A stretch of DNA of 64,000 bases from NCBI GenBank assembly GCA_963920575.1, contig OY986970.1:17630851-17694850 (forward strand), written 5' to 3'. The translations under genes were made by a program, and so were the position numbers. Source of the stretch: Narthecium ossifragum. Taxonomy: Eukaryota; Streptophyta; Magnoliopsida; Dioscoreales; Nartheciaceae. This document shows positions 44,128 to 54,584 of this stretch, in pieces. Position 1 is the first letter of the stretch. Every line of letters starts with the position of its first letter. The notes beneath the pieces are model-generated. The model did not search any database. It saw only the letters and a list, made by a program, of their open reading frames with translations, and had not been told where the DNA came from.

Positions 44128-44484
44128 CTCTCAAGGCTCTCCTTAAGGTTCCACTACATGCAAATCTTTTACAAGCTTTTCCTCCAAGCTTTCCGGTGCT
44201 TAGTAACCTTACAATCATTGCCAACTGCTGTTGGATAACCGTCAAAGTACTTCTTCGCACTCGAAGAAAATTTACAAAGGTTGTAGCTCAAAAGAGAATA
44301 AGTAGAAACTCTTGCTAAGACTTGCTCAAATGATCTCAATAATATGAATAATCGTTATAGCAAGTTTACAACATAGAACTACTTATATCTAGCCTTTAAC
44401 CAGCTCAAAAATGACCTCCAACGGCTTTCTGCAACTCTCCAACGGCTCTCTGCAACTCTTCAACGGCTAGTTTTTTACTCTGCG

Positions 44485-44952
44485 TGTTGCTGGCGGTCGA
44501 TCTATGCATCGTCCGTAAAGTGTCACGGTCGACCATGACATCGACCGTCATCCACAAAAAACTCAGCCTTGTGAGCTGCGGTCGATCCACCCATCGACCT
44601 TCGCATCGTCCGTGAGGCTCTGTTGTGAAAAAAGCTTCCCAGGGTCGATGCTCCGATCGACCATCGCTTCTTTACTTTTCACCAACATCCTCCACGATCG
44701 ACCGTCGCATCGTCCATATGATCTTCCGTGAGCCTACAACATTTAAAAAAACAAGGTCCAAACCTTATGGTCGACCGGTCTAGCGACCATCGCATCGACC
44801 GTTAGGCTCTGTCAAGAAAATGGCTTCGCACGGTCGATGCAACGATCGACCGTGAGCCGACATTTCATTTTGTCAAGTATGGTGCATTGTCCGCGGTCGA
44901 TCCATGGATCGACCGTCGCATTCCCACGGTCGATCCATGCATCGACTGTCAG
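44485..44952. promoter_or_regulatory. GGTCGATC/GATCGACC dyad array in copia LTR
   Basis: About nine dyads, one roughly every 35-75 bp, upstream of the TATA-like site in element sense. The best is a perfect 22-bp palindrome at about 44892-44913 centred on CCATGG. Linkers include GGCTCTGT, the complement of ACAGAGCC in the chromovirus LTR. Confidence 0.8.
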
Positions 44953-45070
44953 TACATAAACTCATTAAATATTGAATTTGAGACTTTGAGTTAAAGGGAT
45001 AATAAATATTAAACATATATTTTATAATTTAATGTATGTTGGCATCATCAAAACAAAGTTAGGATCAACA

Positions 45071-45633
45071 ATCTCCCCCTTTTTGATGATGACAACCCTT
45101 TTAAATGTGATGATAAAATTTTTTGGCTCCCCCTTAATCTATGCATCAATTTCTTTCAAGAAATGTGTTCTAAACTGAATTCTTAAAATGCACACAAGTC
45201 ATATATCACTAAGAGGATAAGAAAAGTTAATTTTGAGATATAATGACAAGTTAACTTAGATTATAGCATGTTCACTTCTTTTAAGAAAGTGAAAATTTGC
45301 TATCATGGAATAGTTCATATGGATATTGGAGTTCAAAATTTTTTACTAATACAACTTAATATTATCCAACATCGTAGCATGATTAAGAAATTATCATTAT
45401 CCAATAACATTGCCTTTCATTCATTCAAAAGAGTTCAACACTTGCATTACAATACTTCCATTCAAAAACATTTCGAAAAACTTTGGATTACAAGAGTATT
45501 TCAAAAACAAGGTTTTCCAAAATACAAGAGTAGAAAAATATCAAATGTAGGGAAATTGTTTTTAACATTCATCACAACTTTTTCTCCCCCTTTGGCATCA
45601 TCAGAAAGAAATAACATGGATGGAGATTTTGGA
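45071..45633 (-). other. Polypurine tract and 3' untranslated region of copia
   Basis: The purine tract (minus strand AAAAAGGGGGAGAT, 45071-45086) abuts the LTR. The rest is AT-rich with no gene; AAAGGGGGAGAAA also occurs at about 45578-45590, a second purine tract next to the third ORF. Confidence 0.7.
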
Positions 45634-46866
45634 TCAATCAACTGAATGTGTGGAAGGTGGAAATTCAGTTTTGATGTAGGTAAAAATGTCTTCAAGTTGC
45701 TTGGACATCTTTGCTTGATCCGTCATGATTTGTGCTTGGGAAGTCTTGATGTCACCTTGATTCACTTCCATTCTTTCCAATCTTGCTTCAAGATCATCAA
45801 GTCTTTGAGATGTGGTGCGACGAGCTCGGCTGTGGGAAGATTCACCTTGATGTCCTTGAAGTCTAGGCTCTCCCCCTAAGTTTTCCTTATCATGCTCTTC
45901 TTGATGCTCGCCTTCCTCATCACTACTAACATTAGGAACACTATAGCCTAAGGCTCGCTTGGCGGAATTCATCCTTTTGAAGGTGGATTTACTGAAGGGT
46001 TGAGAGAGGGGTTTTCTTTCATCAACAGCTAGGTGAAGGGTAAGGGCTTGGAAAATATTGGTTAGAAGTCCTCCAAAAGGTAGTGATTGCCTAGCTATAA
46101 GGTTAAGCATTTCCTTGATAATGATATAACCTAGGTTTAGAGGCTTCATCCTAACCATGCAAGAAAGGACATAGGCATGAAGGGGCTTCAAATGATCATG
46201 GTGGCCAAGTTTGGGAAAAAGATTTGTTCCTAGAAAGTGGGCAAGCTCCCTATAGTTTTGGTGTAGGCTATTTAATTTTATAGGATTTTTATCAACTAGA
46301 TCAGGTCTAAGAATTGCTCTTCTCCCTTGTTTATCCTGATCAATTCTTTTGAAATTCTCATATGAAGTAAAATATGCACACTCTTCTCGATTTGGTGCAC
46401 TTAGCATCTCATTTAGCCATTCTACGGTAATCTTGATTTCATTTCCATAAATAGAGCTACTAATGGCCACATATCCTTCATCATCAATATCTTCAGTCAT
46501 ATTGCAATAAAAATATCGAACCATTTCGGGATACACAAATTGGGGCAAATCTAATAATTTCTTCCAACCCATATCAGTGAAAAAATTTTCAACTACATAT
46601 TCCTTTCCTATGGGCAACTGAAGAACTCTACCAGAAACCACAAATTTGTCCTTAAATTGTGGCCAAGAGTCATACCTATCTTTGTCTAGGAAGAAATAGT
46701 CATCGAAGGAAGGAGTAGAAGAAGGCATGGATGAGGACTGTCCAAGTGAACCTTTGGCTTTCTTCAACAACCTTCTCTTTGCCACTGACTGCCTCTTCTT
46801 CTCACCTTGCGTCGGAGCAGTCGACGCCGGAGGTGGAAGAGGTCCGGCGTTCTTGGTGTGAGGCAT
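45634..46866 (-). CDS. Third ORF of copia (putative plant transposon protein domain)
   Basis: 410 codons without interruption, while pol next to it is full of stops. The N-terminus is basic and Pro-rich (KKRQSVAKRRLLKKAKG); the central part (about residues 70-280) resembles the conserved 'putative plant transposon protein' domain, with VRYFYCNM, VAISSSIYGNEIKITVEWLN and LHAYVLSCMV. An acidic linker (DEEGEHQEEHDKEN) leads to a C-terminal coiled coil (QRLDDLEARLERMEV...). There is no signal peptide or convincing membrane segment, so it does not look like an envelope protein despite its env position. It is preceded at 47045-47208 by a palindrome array. Function unknown. Confidence 0.75.
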   Translation of the reverse strand: MPHTKNAGPLPPPASTAPTQGEKKRQSVAKRRLLKKAKGSLGQSSSMPSSTPSFDDYFFLDKDRYDSWPQFKDKFVVSGRVLQLPIGKEYVVENFFTDMGWKKLLDLPQFVYPEMVRYFYCNMTEDIDDEGYVAISSSIYGNEIKITVEWLNEMLSAPNREECAYFTSYENFKRIDQDKQGRRAILRPDLVDKNPIKLNSLHQNYRELAHFLGTNLFPKLGHHDHLKPLHAYVLSCMVRMKPLNLGYIIIKEMLNLIARQSLPFGGLLTNIFQALTLHLAVDERKPLSQPFSKSTFKRMNSAKRALGYSVPNVSSDEEGEHQEEHDKENLGGEPRLQGHQGESSHSRARRTTSQRLDDLEARLERMEVNQGDIKTSQAQIMTDQAKMSKQLEDIFTYIKTEFPPSTHSVD

Positions 46867-47412
46867 GGTGTGAGGCTTAGTAAGGGTTTTGAGAGGAAAT
46901 GAGAGGAGAAGGGTGTGGTCGAACCAGGGAGATGGCGGACGTTGGAGAGCTAGGGCACGGTCGAACCTGGAGAAATGAGGCTTTGATCGGGGGTTATAAG
47001 GGAGATTAAAGTGAAAATGACTGAAAAGCCCTCACTTATTCTCACACGATCCGTGGCGGTCGACCCTCAGAAGTTGGCGGTCGACCGTGGCACATGATAG
47101 TTGTAAAAATGAGAGCCCATGGTCGATCCAAGGAGTTCACGGTCGACCGTCCAATGCGAATGTATGCACGGTCGACAGTCAGGAAGTCTGGATCGACCGT
47201 CAGTTTCAGAAAGTGAATTTTGAAATTCAATTTAAAATTATTTTTAAATCAAAATATCACAAAACTTTGCATACACGTGTAACTAAATATTATGAGCTAA
47301 AAACAACTCATAAATCAAGAAAATCACTCAATTTACCAAAATTTAGAACTCGAGTAGGATATTGTATAAAAAGCATATAAAGAGGTGACCATACCTTTTC
47401 CTTTTAGCTCCT
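46867..47412 (-). promoter_or_regulatory. Spacer with internal palindrome array before the third ORF
   Basis: No gene. Between 47045 and 47208 several GGTCGACCG sites occur, including the perfect ACGGTCGACCGT and GCGGTCGACCGT, the same core as in the LTR array of this element. The array lies about 180-340 bp upstream of the third ORF ATG, as expected for an internal promoter; that role is inferred. Confidence 0.6.
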
Positions 47413-48237
47413 TTATTTTGGGCTTCCATTGGACATCCCAAGCTCCCTTAGAAGATATAGAAATCTGTCTTCACTCAAGGATTTGGTTAGAATATCCGCA
47501 ATTTGATGCTTGGTGCTAACAAATTCAAGTGCAATATGTCCTTTTTGTGTGTGATCATGAAGGAAATTATGTCGAATTTCTACGTGCTTTGTTCTAGAAT
47601 GTAGGATTGGGTTCTTAGATAAGCTTATGGCACTTGTGTTGTCACATCTAATGGGCATTTTACCTACATGTATGTTGTAATTTATCAATTGCATTTTCAT
47701 TTAAAGTAATTGTTCACAACAACTACCCGCCGCAATGTATTCCGCTTCGACGGTGGATAAAGCAACTGAATTTTGCATCTTAGAGAACCAAGAAACAAGT
47801 GCATGACCAAGAAAGTGGCATGTTTCACTTGTGCTTTTTCTATCAAGCCTACATCCGACAAAATCCGCATCGGAGTAGCCAATTAGATCTAAAGATGATC
47901 TTCTAGGATACCACAAACCATAATATTGGGTTCTTATTAGATATCTAAAGATTCTCCTGACCGCAACCAAATGAGATTCCTTAGGATAAGATTGATATCT
48001 AGTACAAAGGCAAACACTAAACATGATGTCCGGTCTACTAGCGGTCAAATAAAGTAAAGAACCAATCATCCCTCTATAAAGTGTTTGATCAATGGGTTTC
48101 CCATCTTCATCCTTGTCTAATTTGAGTGTTGTACACATGAAGGTTCTATAAATTTTGGATTCGATGAAGTCAAACTTCTTGAGTATGTCTCTAGTGTATT
48201 TGGCTTGACTAACAAAGATTCCTCCTCGAGTTTGCAT
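47413..48237 (-). pseudogene. Copia RT end and RNase H
   Basis: Minus strand: GGIFVSQAKYTRDILKKF, GSLLYLTASRPDIMFSVCLC, DLIGYSDADFVGC (RNase H Asp), STVEAEYIAAGSCCEQLL, then a stop, then CDNTSAISLSKNPILHSRTKHVEIRHNFLHD and DILTKSLSEDRF. Known copia motifs in the usual order. An in-frame TAA at about 47701 and a stop near 48238 break the frame. Confidence 0.88.
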
Positions 48238-49029
48238 GATTTATAAACCAAAAAAATAATTGAGTTCACCTATCAAACTCATCTCAAACTCACTTTGCAT
48301 ACATGTGGCAAATTCTTCACAAAGTTGATCATTTGTAGAACCAAAAATAATATCATCAACATAAATTTGAACCTAGAGCAAATCTTTTCCTTTTGATTTG
48401 GTAAATAATGTAGTATCTATTTTTCCTCTACAAAAATCATTATACATCAAGAATTTGCTAAGCCTTTCATACCAAGCTCTAGGAGCTTGTTTTAATCCAT
48501 ACAAGGCCTTAGTGAGCTTGAATACATGATCTCTCAATTTGTAGTCCTCAAATCCGGGGAGTTGTTCAACATAAACTTCTTCCTTTAGAAAACCATTCAA
48601 GAAGGCACTCTTAATATCCATTTGATACAATTTGAAATCTTTGTAAGATGCAAAAGCTAGAAGTAGTCTTATTGCCTCAAGTCTAGCTACCCGTGCAAAA
48701 GTCTCATCAAAATTAATTCCTTCTTGTTGATTGAACCCTTTTGCAACAAGTCTTACTTTGTTCCTTGTAATTGTCCCCGATTCATCCATTTTGTTTCTAA
48801 AAACCCATTTAGTACTAATAACGGGATGATCATAAGGTCTAGGTACCAAATTCCAAACTTCATTTCTTTCAAATTGATTCAGCTCTTCTTGCATTGCTAA
48901 GATCCAATGATCATCCTCTAGTGCTTCCTCAATCGTTTTGGGATCAATTTGAGATAGGAAGGCTAGATTTGCACATGCATTTAATGAAGATCCAGTTTGG
49001 ATTCCTTTTGATGGTTCACCAATTATCAA
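48238..49029 (-). pseudogene. Copia reverse transcriptase
   Basis: Minus strand: [94 protein letters not shown] at about 48373 precedes IYVDDIIFGS, so the YVDD box is intact but lies beyond a stop. Confidence 0.9.
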
Positions 49030-49041
49030 TTCCTTTGGGTG

Positions 49042-50000
49042 TTAGGATGCATATTTCCAATCTTTAGATAAATCATGATGTTGATCACTAGGTGTAATTT
49101 CAAAGGATTCTACAAATCTATCATTCAATTCTTCAACATCATTTTGGGTTTCATCTACTACATCTTTTGAATTGGCATTACGAATATCATCATCTTTATC
49201 ATCAATTCTACTATGAACTATAATCATTTCATCAAAAGTAACATGCATTGATTCTTCAACCATTAAGGTCCTTTTATTGAAGATTCTATAGCTTTTGCTT
49301 CTCTCCAAGGATCCAAGAAAAACTCCTTCATCAGATCTAGCATCAAATTTTCCAAGATTATCCTTGCCATTGTTTAAGATAAAACATTTGCAACCAAAAG
49401 CTCTAAAGTACCCAATATTTGGAATTCTTCCTTTCCAAAGCTCATAGGGGGTTTTCTTCAAGATAGGTCTCAGTGTTACTCTATTAATCACATGGCATGA
49501 CGTATTAATTGCTTCGGCCCAAAAATACTCAGGAAGATTATTCTCACACAATAGAGTTCTAGCCATGTCTTGTAGGGTCCGATTTTTCCTTTCAACAACT
49601 CCATTTTGTTGAGGTTTTTTAGATGGGAATTCTTTAATTCTCCTCCATGGTCACTTCTAATGCATGTAATTAGAATACCTTTATCATTTTGGACTCTTCT
49701 ACAAAAGTTGGTGAATTCCTCAAAGACTTCATCTGTGTGTGCAAGGAAAATCAGCCAAATGTATCTAGTGTAATCATCTACTAAAAGAAAACCATATGAG
49801 CTACCACTTAAGCTTGTAGGTTTAGTTGGTCCAAAAAGATTCATGTGAATGAGTTCTAATGTTCTTGTGGTAGAAACTACATCTTTAGGCTTGAAAGAGG
49901 ATTTTACTTGTTTTCCTCTTTGACATGCATCACAAATCTATCTTTCTCAAATTTGATCTTGGGAAGTGCAAGAACAAGGTCTTTTCAAGAAAGTTTGGAT
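49042..50000 (-). pseudogene. Copia integrase
   Basis: Minus strand, in several frames: CDACQRGKQ (zinc finger end, about 49920), MNLFGPTKPTS where active integrases have MDLFGP (first catalytic Asp changed to Asn), CIRSDHGGE (second Asp kept), and after a frameshift near 49600 the NGVVERKNR segment with the catalytic Glu. Then YFWAEAINTSCHVINR, ELWKGRIPNIGYFRAFGCKCF, EGVFLG and YRIFNKRT. The region ends with a stop at 49042. Confidence 0.85.
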
Positions 50001-50041
50001 ATTAAATCCATGTGTCCATGTCCAAGCCTTTTATTCCATAA

Positions 50042-50440
50042 CTATGAATTATCATTTAAGACACTAAGGCATACATCATCATGGCAAACAAGATCATCAA
50101 GATAAAATGTGTATACAATACCATCACGATGACCTACTAGCAAGATTTTATCACTAAGAGCATTCTTAACATAGCATTTTGAATCTTCAAAAATAACTTT
50201 GTTACCTCTATCACATAATTGACTAATGCTAAGCAAATTATGTTTCAAACCTACAACTAAGAGAACATTTTCAATAATAATGGAAGAGGGTTTACCAATA
50301 TTGCCAATGCCAATTACTTTTCCTTTTCCATTGTCTCCAAAAGTCACCATTCTTCCATCTTCGGATTGAAAGGTTGAGAACATGCTCCTTTCTCCCTTCA
50401 CGTGTCTTGAACATCCACTATCAAGGTACCATCTTTTAGC
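50042..50440 (-). pseudogene. Copia protease and integrase start
   Basis: YLDSGCSRH (protease active site D-S-G intact, about 50415-50430), then MVTFGDNGKGKVIGIGNIG, LLSISQLCDRGNKVIF. It is separated from gag by a frame break at about 50440-50490 and stops at 50042. Confidence 0.85.
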
Positions 50441-50490
50441 CTTTGTGTTGGTCTTGATCTTGGATCTTATACACTCCTACAAATAATATA

Positions 50491-51376
50491 TCAATCCTTG
50501 ATTTTTGATATCCAAATCTTTTTGGGTTCATTTGCATTAATACTATGCATAAGAGAAGAAGATGAATGTCTAAGTGCCCAAATTTTCTTAGCATTAGCAT
50601 GCCTCGTGAGATAACAACTAGGTGCAATGTGACCTACTTTGCAACAATAATGACATATAGGTGCTTGTCCTACCTTAGGAGGATGAGAAGAAGCTTTAAC
50701 AAAGTTAGTCTTCTTTTGGTTGTTCATCTTCCTAGGGTTGTAGCCAATTCCTTCCTTGTTTAAGGACCTCCTTTGGCTACCAAGGATCTCATCTAGCTTG
50801 TCTCTACTCTTCACGAATTTAGCTATAGTGATTTTTAAGTCATTAACCTCAAGAGTGAGATCTCTTTTAGATTTCCTCAAGTAGATAAGTTCCCTTTGCA
50901 TATCATTGTTTGTGTTCTTCAATATGGTGAGCTCATATTGATTGTCCTTGAGTTCCTCCTCAAGTGTATCACTAGTGTCACAAGAGTTGTTGTCTAGCAT
51001 GCATTTGTTTTCCTTTTCTAAGGTTCCAATCCTATGCATGGCATCTAATTTTTCTTCTTCTACTTTCTTCAAGTCCTTACAAGTAACATAGTATTTCTTT
51101 TTAAGGAATTTGAAATCATTAGCTAAAGCATGATAAGCATAAAGAAGTTCTTCAAATGCAAGCTCATCCTCTACCTCATTTTCCTCTTCTTCCTCATCTC
51201 CATGTGCCATTAAGCATATGTTGGATACCTCTTGTTCTTCTTCGTCGGATGAGGTCTCCACATCACTTTTTCCCCAAGTAGCCATCATTGCTTTCTTTTT
51301 CTTAAACTCCTTCTTTGAAGGATTCTTGAGTTGAGGACAATCAAACTTGATGTGTCCGGGTTTCCTACACTCATAA
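50491..51376 (-). pseudogene. Copia gag, C-terminal part
   Basis: Begins at the LTR junction with the end of a zinc knuckle (GHIKFDCPQLKN), followed by KKKAMMATWG, a very acidic stretch (HGDEEEEENEVEDE), a long coiled coil and a second zinc knuckle CHYCCKVGHIAPSC. This is the usual C-terminal gag layout of Sireviruses. The N-terminal gag is missing because of the junction at 51376. Confidence 0.85.
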
Positions 51377-51907
51377 TGTGAGGACCCGTACCTCCAACCC
51401 GGTCCGACCGCGTAGGTCGAGGGTCTGGTTCGGTTGGTTTGGCTTGGTTGGCCTTGCTTTGTGATCCGCTTTGATCGTTGCGGCTCCAGGGGTAATTTGG
51501 TAAATTACTTAGGTGGAGTTGGTTTCACACACACGTAGCGCACACACGGCCTTGTAATGATGTATGTGCTTGACCAGACTATTAGGAGCACCATAGATCG
51601 GAGGAACTGGGTTCGATCGTAAGGATCGAGATCTGAGCGGCTGGGATCAGATCTGGCCGTCCGATCGACGGCCAGGATCTAATATTAAGCTAGTAGTATT
51701 TAAGCCTCCACTTGACCCATCTCTCGTTAGGGTACCCGGATCACGACAAGAGAGAGAGAACGAGAGAGAGAGGGTGGCGTCGACGATGAACTCGGAGGCC
51801 TTGGCTGCGGTGACCACGACGAGGAGCTTGGCGACGGCGACGGCTACGACAACCGCGGCTGGAGGAGAGACCCGCGATCCACGTCGGGGAAGAGCCAGAG
51901 ATGGCGG
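51377..51907 (+). repeat. Chromovirus LTR fragment (same group as 36450-38899)
   Basis: Starts TGTGAGGACCCGTACCTCC inside the copia gag. It resembles the start of the Tekay-like LTR read in sense: GGTTTCACAC, GGCCTTGTAATGATGTATGTG, GGCCGTCCGATCGACGG, followed by a TATTTAAG box near 51700. It ends at 51907 where an Athila LTR starts. The rest of the element, if present, lies right of the window. Confidence 0.82.
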
Positions 51908-52619
51908 TGATATGTCACTAAATGTTCATGATTCAACCCCTTAACTTAGCTTTATTATGCCTAGAGTAGTTGTATTTGATAGCTTGTTAGTTGATTTCAG
52001 GTTTAATCTTGCTTTGAGAAGAAGTGCAAGAAATTCGGCTAAAATGACTAAATAAACTGCTTCGTCAACCGTCAGTAATATATTCGCCAAATATTTTACA
52101 AAGGTCAAAATATTCTGAAACTTTGACACGTCGTAGAAGACTCAGAGTTGAACAACTTTCATGTTGGACACTTTGCGAGATTCCTGATGGATTGATTCCA
52201 GTTTTGAAGAATATCAAGATACATAGCTGCTGGAAAACTGGTCCGTCGATGCTCAGGAGAATATTCGCCAAATATCTATTATATAAGGAAGGACGGTTTT
52301 TGAAATGTCCCCCCTATAAAACATAAAGAGTGGTAAGGATTTGCCTACAAACACATCCAACGGACCAGATCTTATCATCAGCTTTCAGATTCACAACCAA
52401 AATTTAATTCCCGCCCAAAATTCCCGCCCAAAATTCCCGCCCAATCTCATACACCTACATATTCAGCTCAGTCTGCTGACCTGAGAGAGAGAGAGGAGTC
52501 CCATCCGGCCATCCCTCTCCCCAGTCCCCTCTCCCTCTCCCCCTCACCCATGCCCTCTCTACTGCACACTCCAGCCATATCCCTCGAGCCGTCCGCCGCC
52601 TCTCCACTCGAGCGGCCAC

Positions 52620-52819
52620 NNNNNNNNNNNNNNNNNNNNNNNNNNNNNNNNNNNNNNNNNNNNNNNNNNNNNNNNNNNNNNNNNNNNNNNNNNNNNNNNN
52701 NNNNNNNNNNNNNNNNNNNNNNNNNNNNNNNNNNNNNNNNNNNNNNNNNNNNNNNNNNNNNNNNNNNNNNNNNNNNNNNNNNNNNNNNNNNNNNNNNNNN
52801 NNNNNNNNNNNNNNNNNNN
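52620..52819. other. Assembly gap (200 N)
   Basis: 200 undetermined bases in a C/T-rich leader within the outer Helitron. Exactly 200 suggests a placeholder rather than a measured length. ORFs reading through it are meaningless. Confidence 1.
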
Positions 52820-53061
52820 GCCCCCACCCTCTCCGTTTTCCCTTCCATCTTCGCCAGGTTCTACCTCTTCGTTAGATTTTTCTCTGTTTTTGTTAACTTT
52901 TTGTACTATTTGTTTTTATGTTTTTGTGTTTGTTCTTCTTTGATTGGATCTCTAATTGGGTAGATGGTGGTCTTCATTCATATGTGTGGCAATAGGTTTA
53001 GTGTACTATTGATACCTTGCACGTTTGTGATCATGATGTTGAATTTTGACATCATTCTCAG

Positions 53062-53140
53062 GATTTGGTGGTGTCCACCTCTGCGGGAAAGCACCCGGAC
53101 CAGCACCCTGCTTCTCTCGCTAAGAATAAGTGTTCCGATG
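53062..53140 (+). pseudogene. Exon-like piece of unknown host gene in outer Helitron
   Basis: 79 bases bounded by TTCTCAG and GTACGT, open in one frame (DLVVSTSAGKHPDQHPAS). Splice-like edges and codon-like content suggest a captured exon. I do not recognise the gene. Confidence 0.4.
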
Positions 53141-53534
53141 GTACGTATTCCGATTATATTGTGTTCAATTCTTATCTTTTGTTCTTTTTATTGGGAATTT
53201 TGGATAGATCGGGTTAAAGGGGTTTTCTTGAGGTGCTTTCTATGCATTCTTGAGGTGCAATGATCTCTGAGTTTCACCATGTGGTTAAGCTATTTGGTAT
53301 ATTTCGTTCAAAGGATTGGTATATATTTTGCAAAGGATTGGTTAAGTTATTTGGTATGTATCTTGTAAAGAATTGGATGATTGTGCAAAGGATTGGTATC
53401 TTGCAAACTGTAAATGCTCCACATGGTTTCCTTGCTCTTATTTGTTGATCATTGTGCTTTCACGGATGATTTTGATTATGATGTGAACCATATGAGGACT
53501 TAGTCTGTTATTAGTAGATTGTCGCAATTACTGA

Positions 53535-54309
53535 GTTGGTTAGATGGAATGGGCTTTCTAAATGTTCGTTTAATTGGTTCTTCTCGACTATATTTGCTTG
53601 CACCTATATTAGTAAGTAGTCATATTTGTTCGTTTAGATGCAATGGGCTTTCTAAATGTTCGTTTAATTGGTTCCATTCAGGTTTTGAATTTTTGATTTG
53701 GAAGAGGCTGAGAAGTGCCACGTGAGTTTATTTTTTATTTCGTTCTTTCCATGACATGCTTCCATTGAATTTCTTTTTGCTAGCATTTGTAATTAGCTGG
53801 AGTTGATTTACATGTTGGGTATTGAAGAATTTCGTCGAATTTGAAGGAATATTCCAATCCATAAGTATATGCCATTGTTAGTGTGTACTCCTCTCAGATG
53901 TTTGATTTATTTTTTTAATTGAATATGAGAGAAGAGAGAAGATGCTTCCATTGAATTTGAGCATTAACTTGGAAGATAGAAGACCTCAAGGAAAAGGTTG
54001 ATTACCAATATAGCATTCCTCCATCAAGAGGCCTTGAATCAACCATATCTCTCTCTTCATGGCTGTTAAAATCCTCTCAGATGTTTGATTTATTACATAA
54101 GTAGATGCTTCCATTGAATTTGAGCATTAACTTGGGAGAGAAGAGCTCAAGGAGAAGATTGATTACCAATGTAGCATTCCTCCATCAAGAGGATTGATTA
54201 CCAATGTAGCATTCCTCCATCAATGTAGCACTTGAGGAATTTGATGTTGAAGATGAAGATATTTATGTTGAAGATAAAGATATTTATGTTGAAGATAAAG
54301 ATATTTATG
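53535..54309 (+). repeat. Internal duplications in outer Helitron
   Basis: Three sets of direct repeats: CAATGGGCTTTCTAAATGTT with flanks at about 53545-53595 and 53640-53685; a block with TTGAATTTGAGCATTAACTT at 53941-54032 and 54107-54191, plus a partial third copy; and three 21-bp units at about 54246-54308 that read VEDKDIY in an open frame and may be part of a captured coding exon. Confidence 0.75.
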
Positions 54310-54584
54310 TGTCAGGTGAATGTTCAATATGATGTTTAAATTTTCAATTGCTAACAACATTCTGAATGAGGCAATGTGGAAACTTCTTTGAATGTTTGTT
54401 TCTAATGAATGTGCTTATGAGCTATTATCCTTGCCCATGATTTTATGTAAGCTTAGAGAATGTAATGCAATCTGCTCTTGCGAGAACCATGACAAAACTG
54501 TATTTGCATGCTTAAACCTTGAGATGAAGCCAGGAATCATATGTGGATAATACTAGTGAATGCCCGTGCCTACGACACGGATAT

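Larger units (their letters stand above)
43732..45070 (-). repeat. Copia 3' LTR
   Basis: The right edge is firm: in element sense TGTTGATCC follows the purine tract AAAAAGGGGGAGAT. The left edge is uncertain (TGTGACCTCC at 43732 is my best guess). It contains the palindrome array (44485-44952), a minus-strand TATA-like GATATAAG near 44384, and a 159-bp tandem duplication (43818-44127). CCAAGAGGGGGGTGAATTGG near the left end is typical of Sirevirus LTR ends. Confidence 0.8.
43732..51376 (-). mobile_element. Sirevirus-like copia retrotransposon, 5' end not seen
   Basis: Minus strand: gag (50491-51376), protease, integrase, RT, RNase H (47413), a third ORF (45634-46866), polypurine tract and 3' LTR (about 43732-45070). 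The order PR-IN-RT-RH is Ty1/copia. The third ORF and the gag with a long acidic coil and one visible zinc knuckle fit the Sirevirus (Maximus/SIRE) lineage. The element is cut inside gag at 51376 by a chromovirus LTR, so its 5' LTR may lie to the right of the window. Confidence 0.85.

Noticed and set aside
45634..46866. Envelope protein gene
   Set aside because: Position is env-like, but no signal peptide or convincing membrane segment is visible; the domain resembles a plant transposon protein.
52468..52963. ORFs spanning the N run
   Set aside because: Most of their residues are undefined; flanks are C/T-rich low-complexity DNA.
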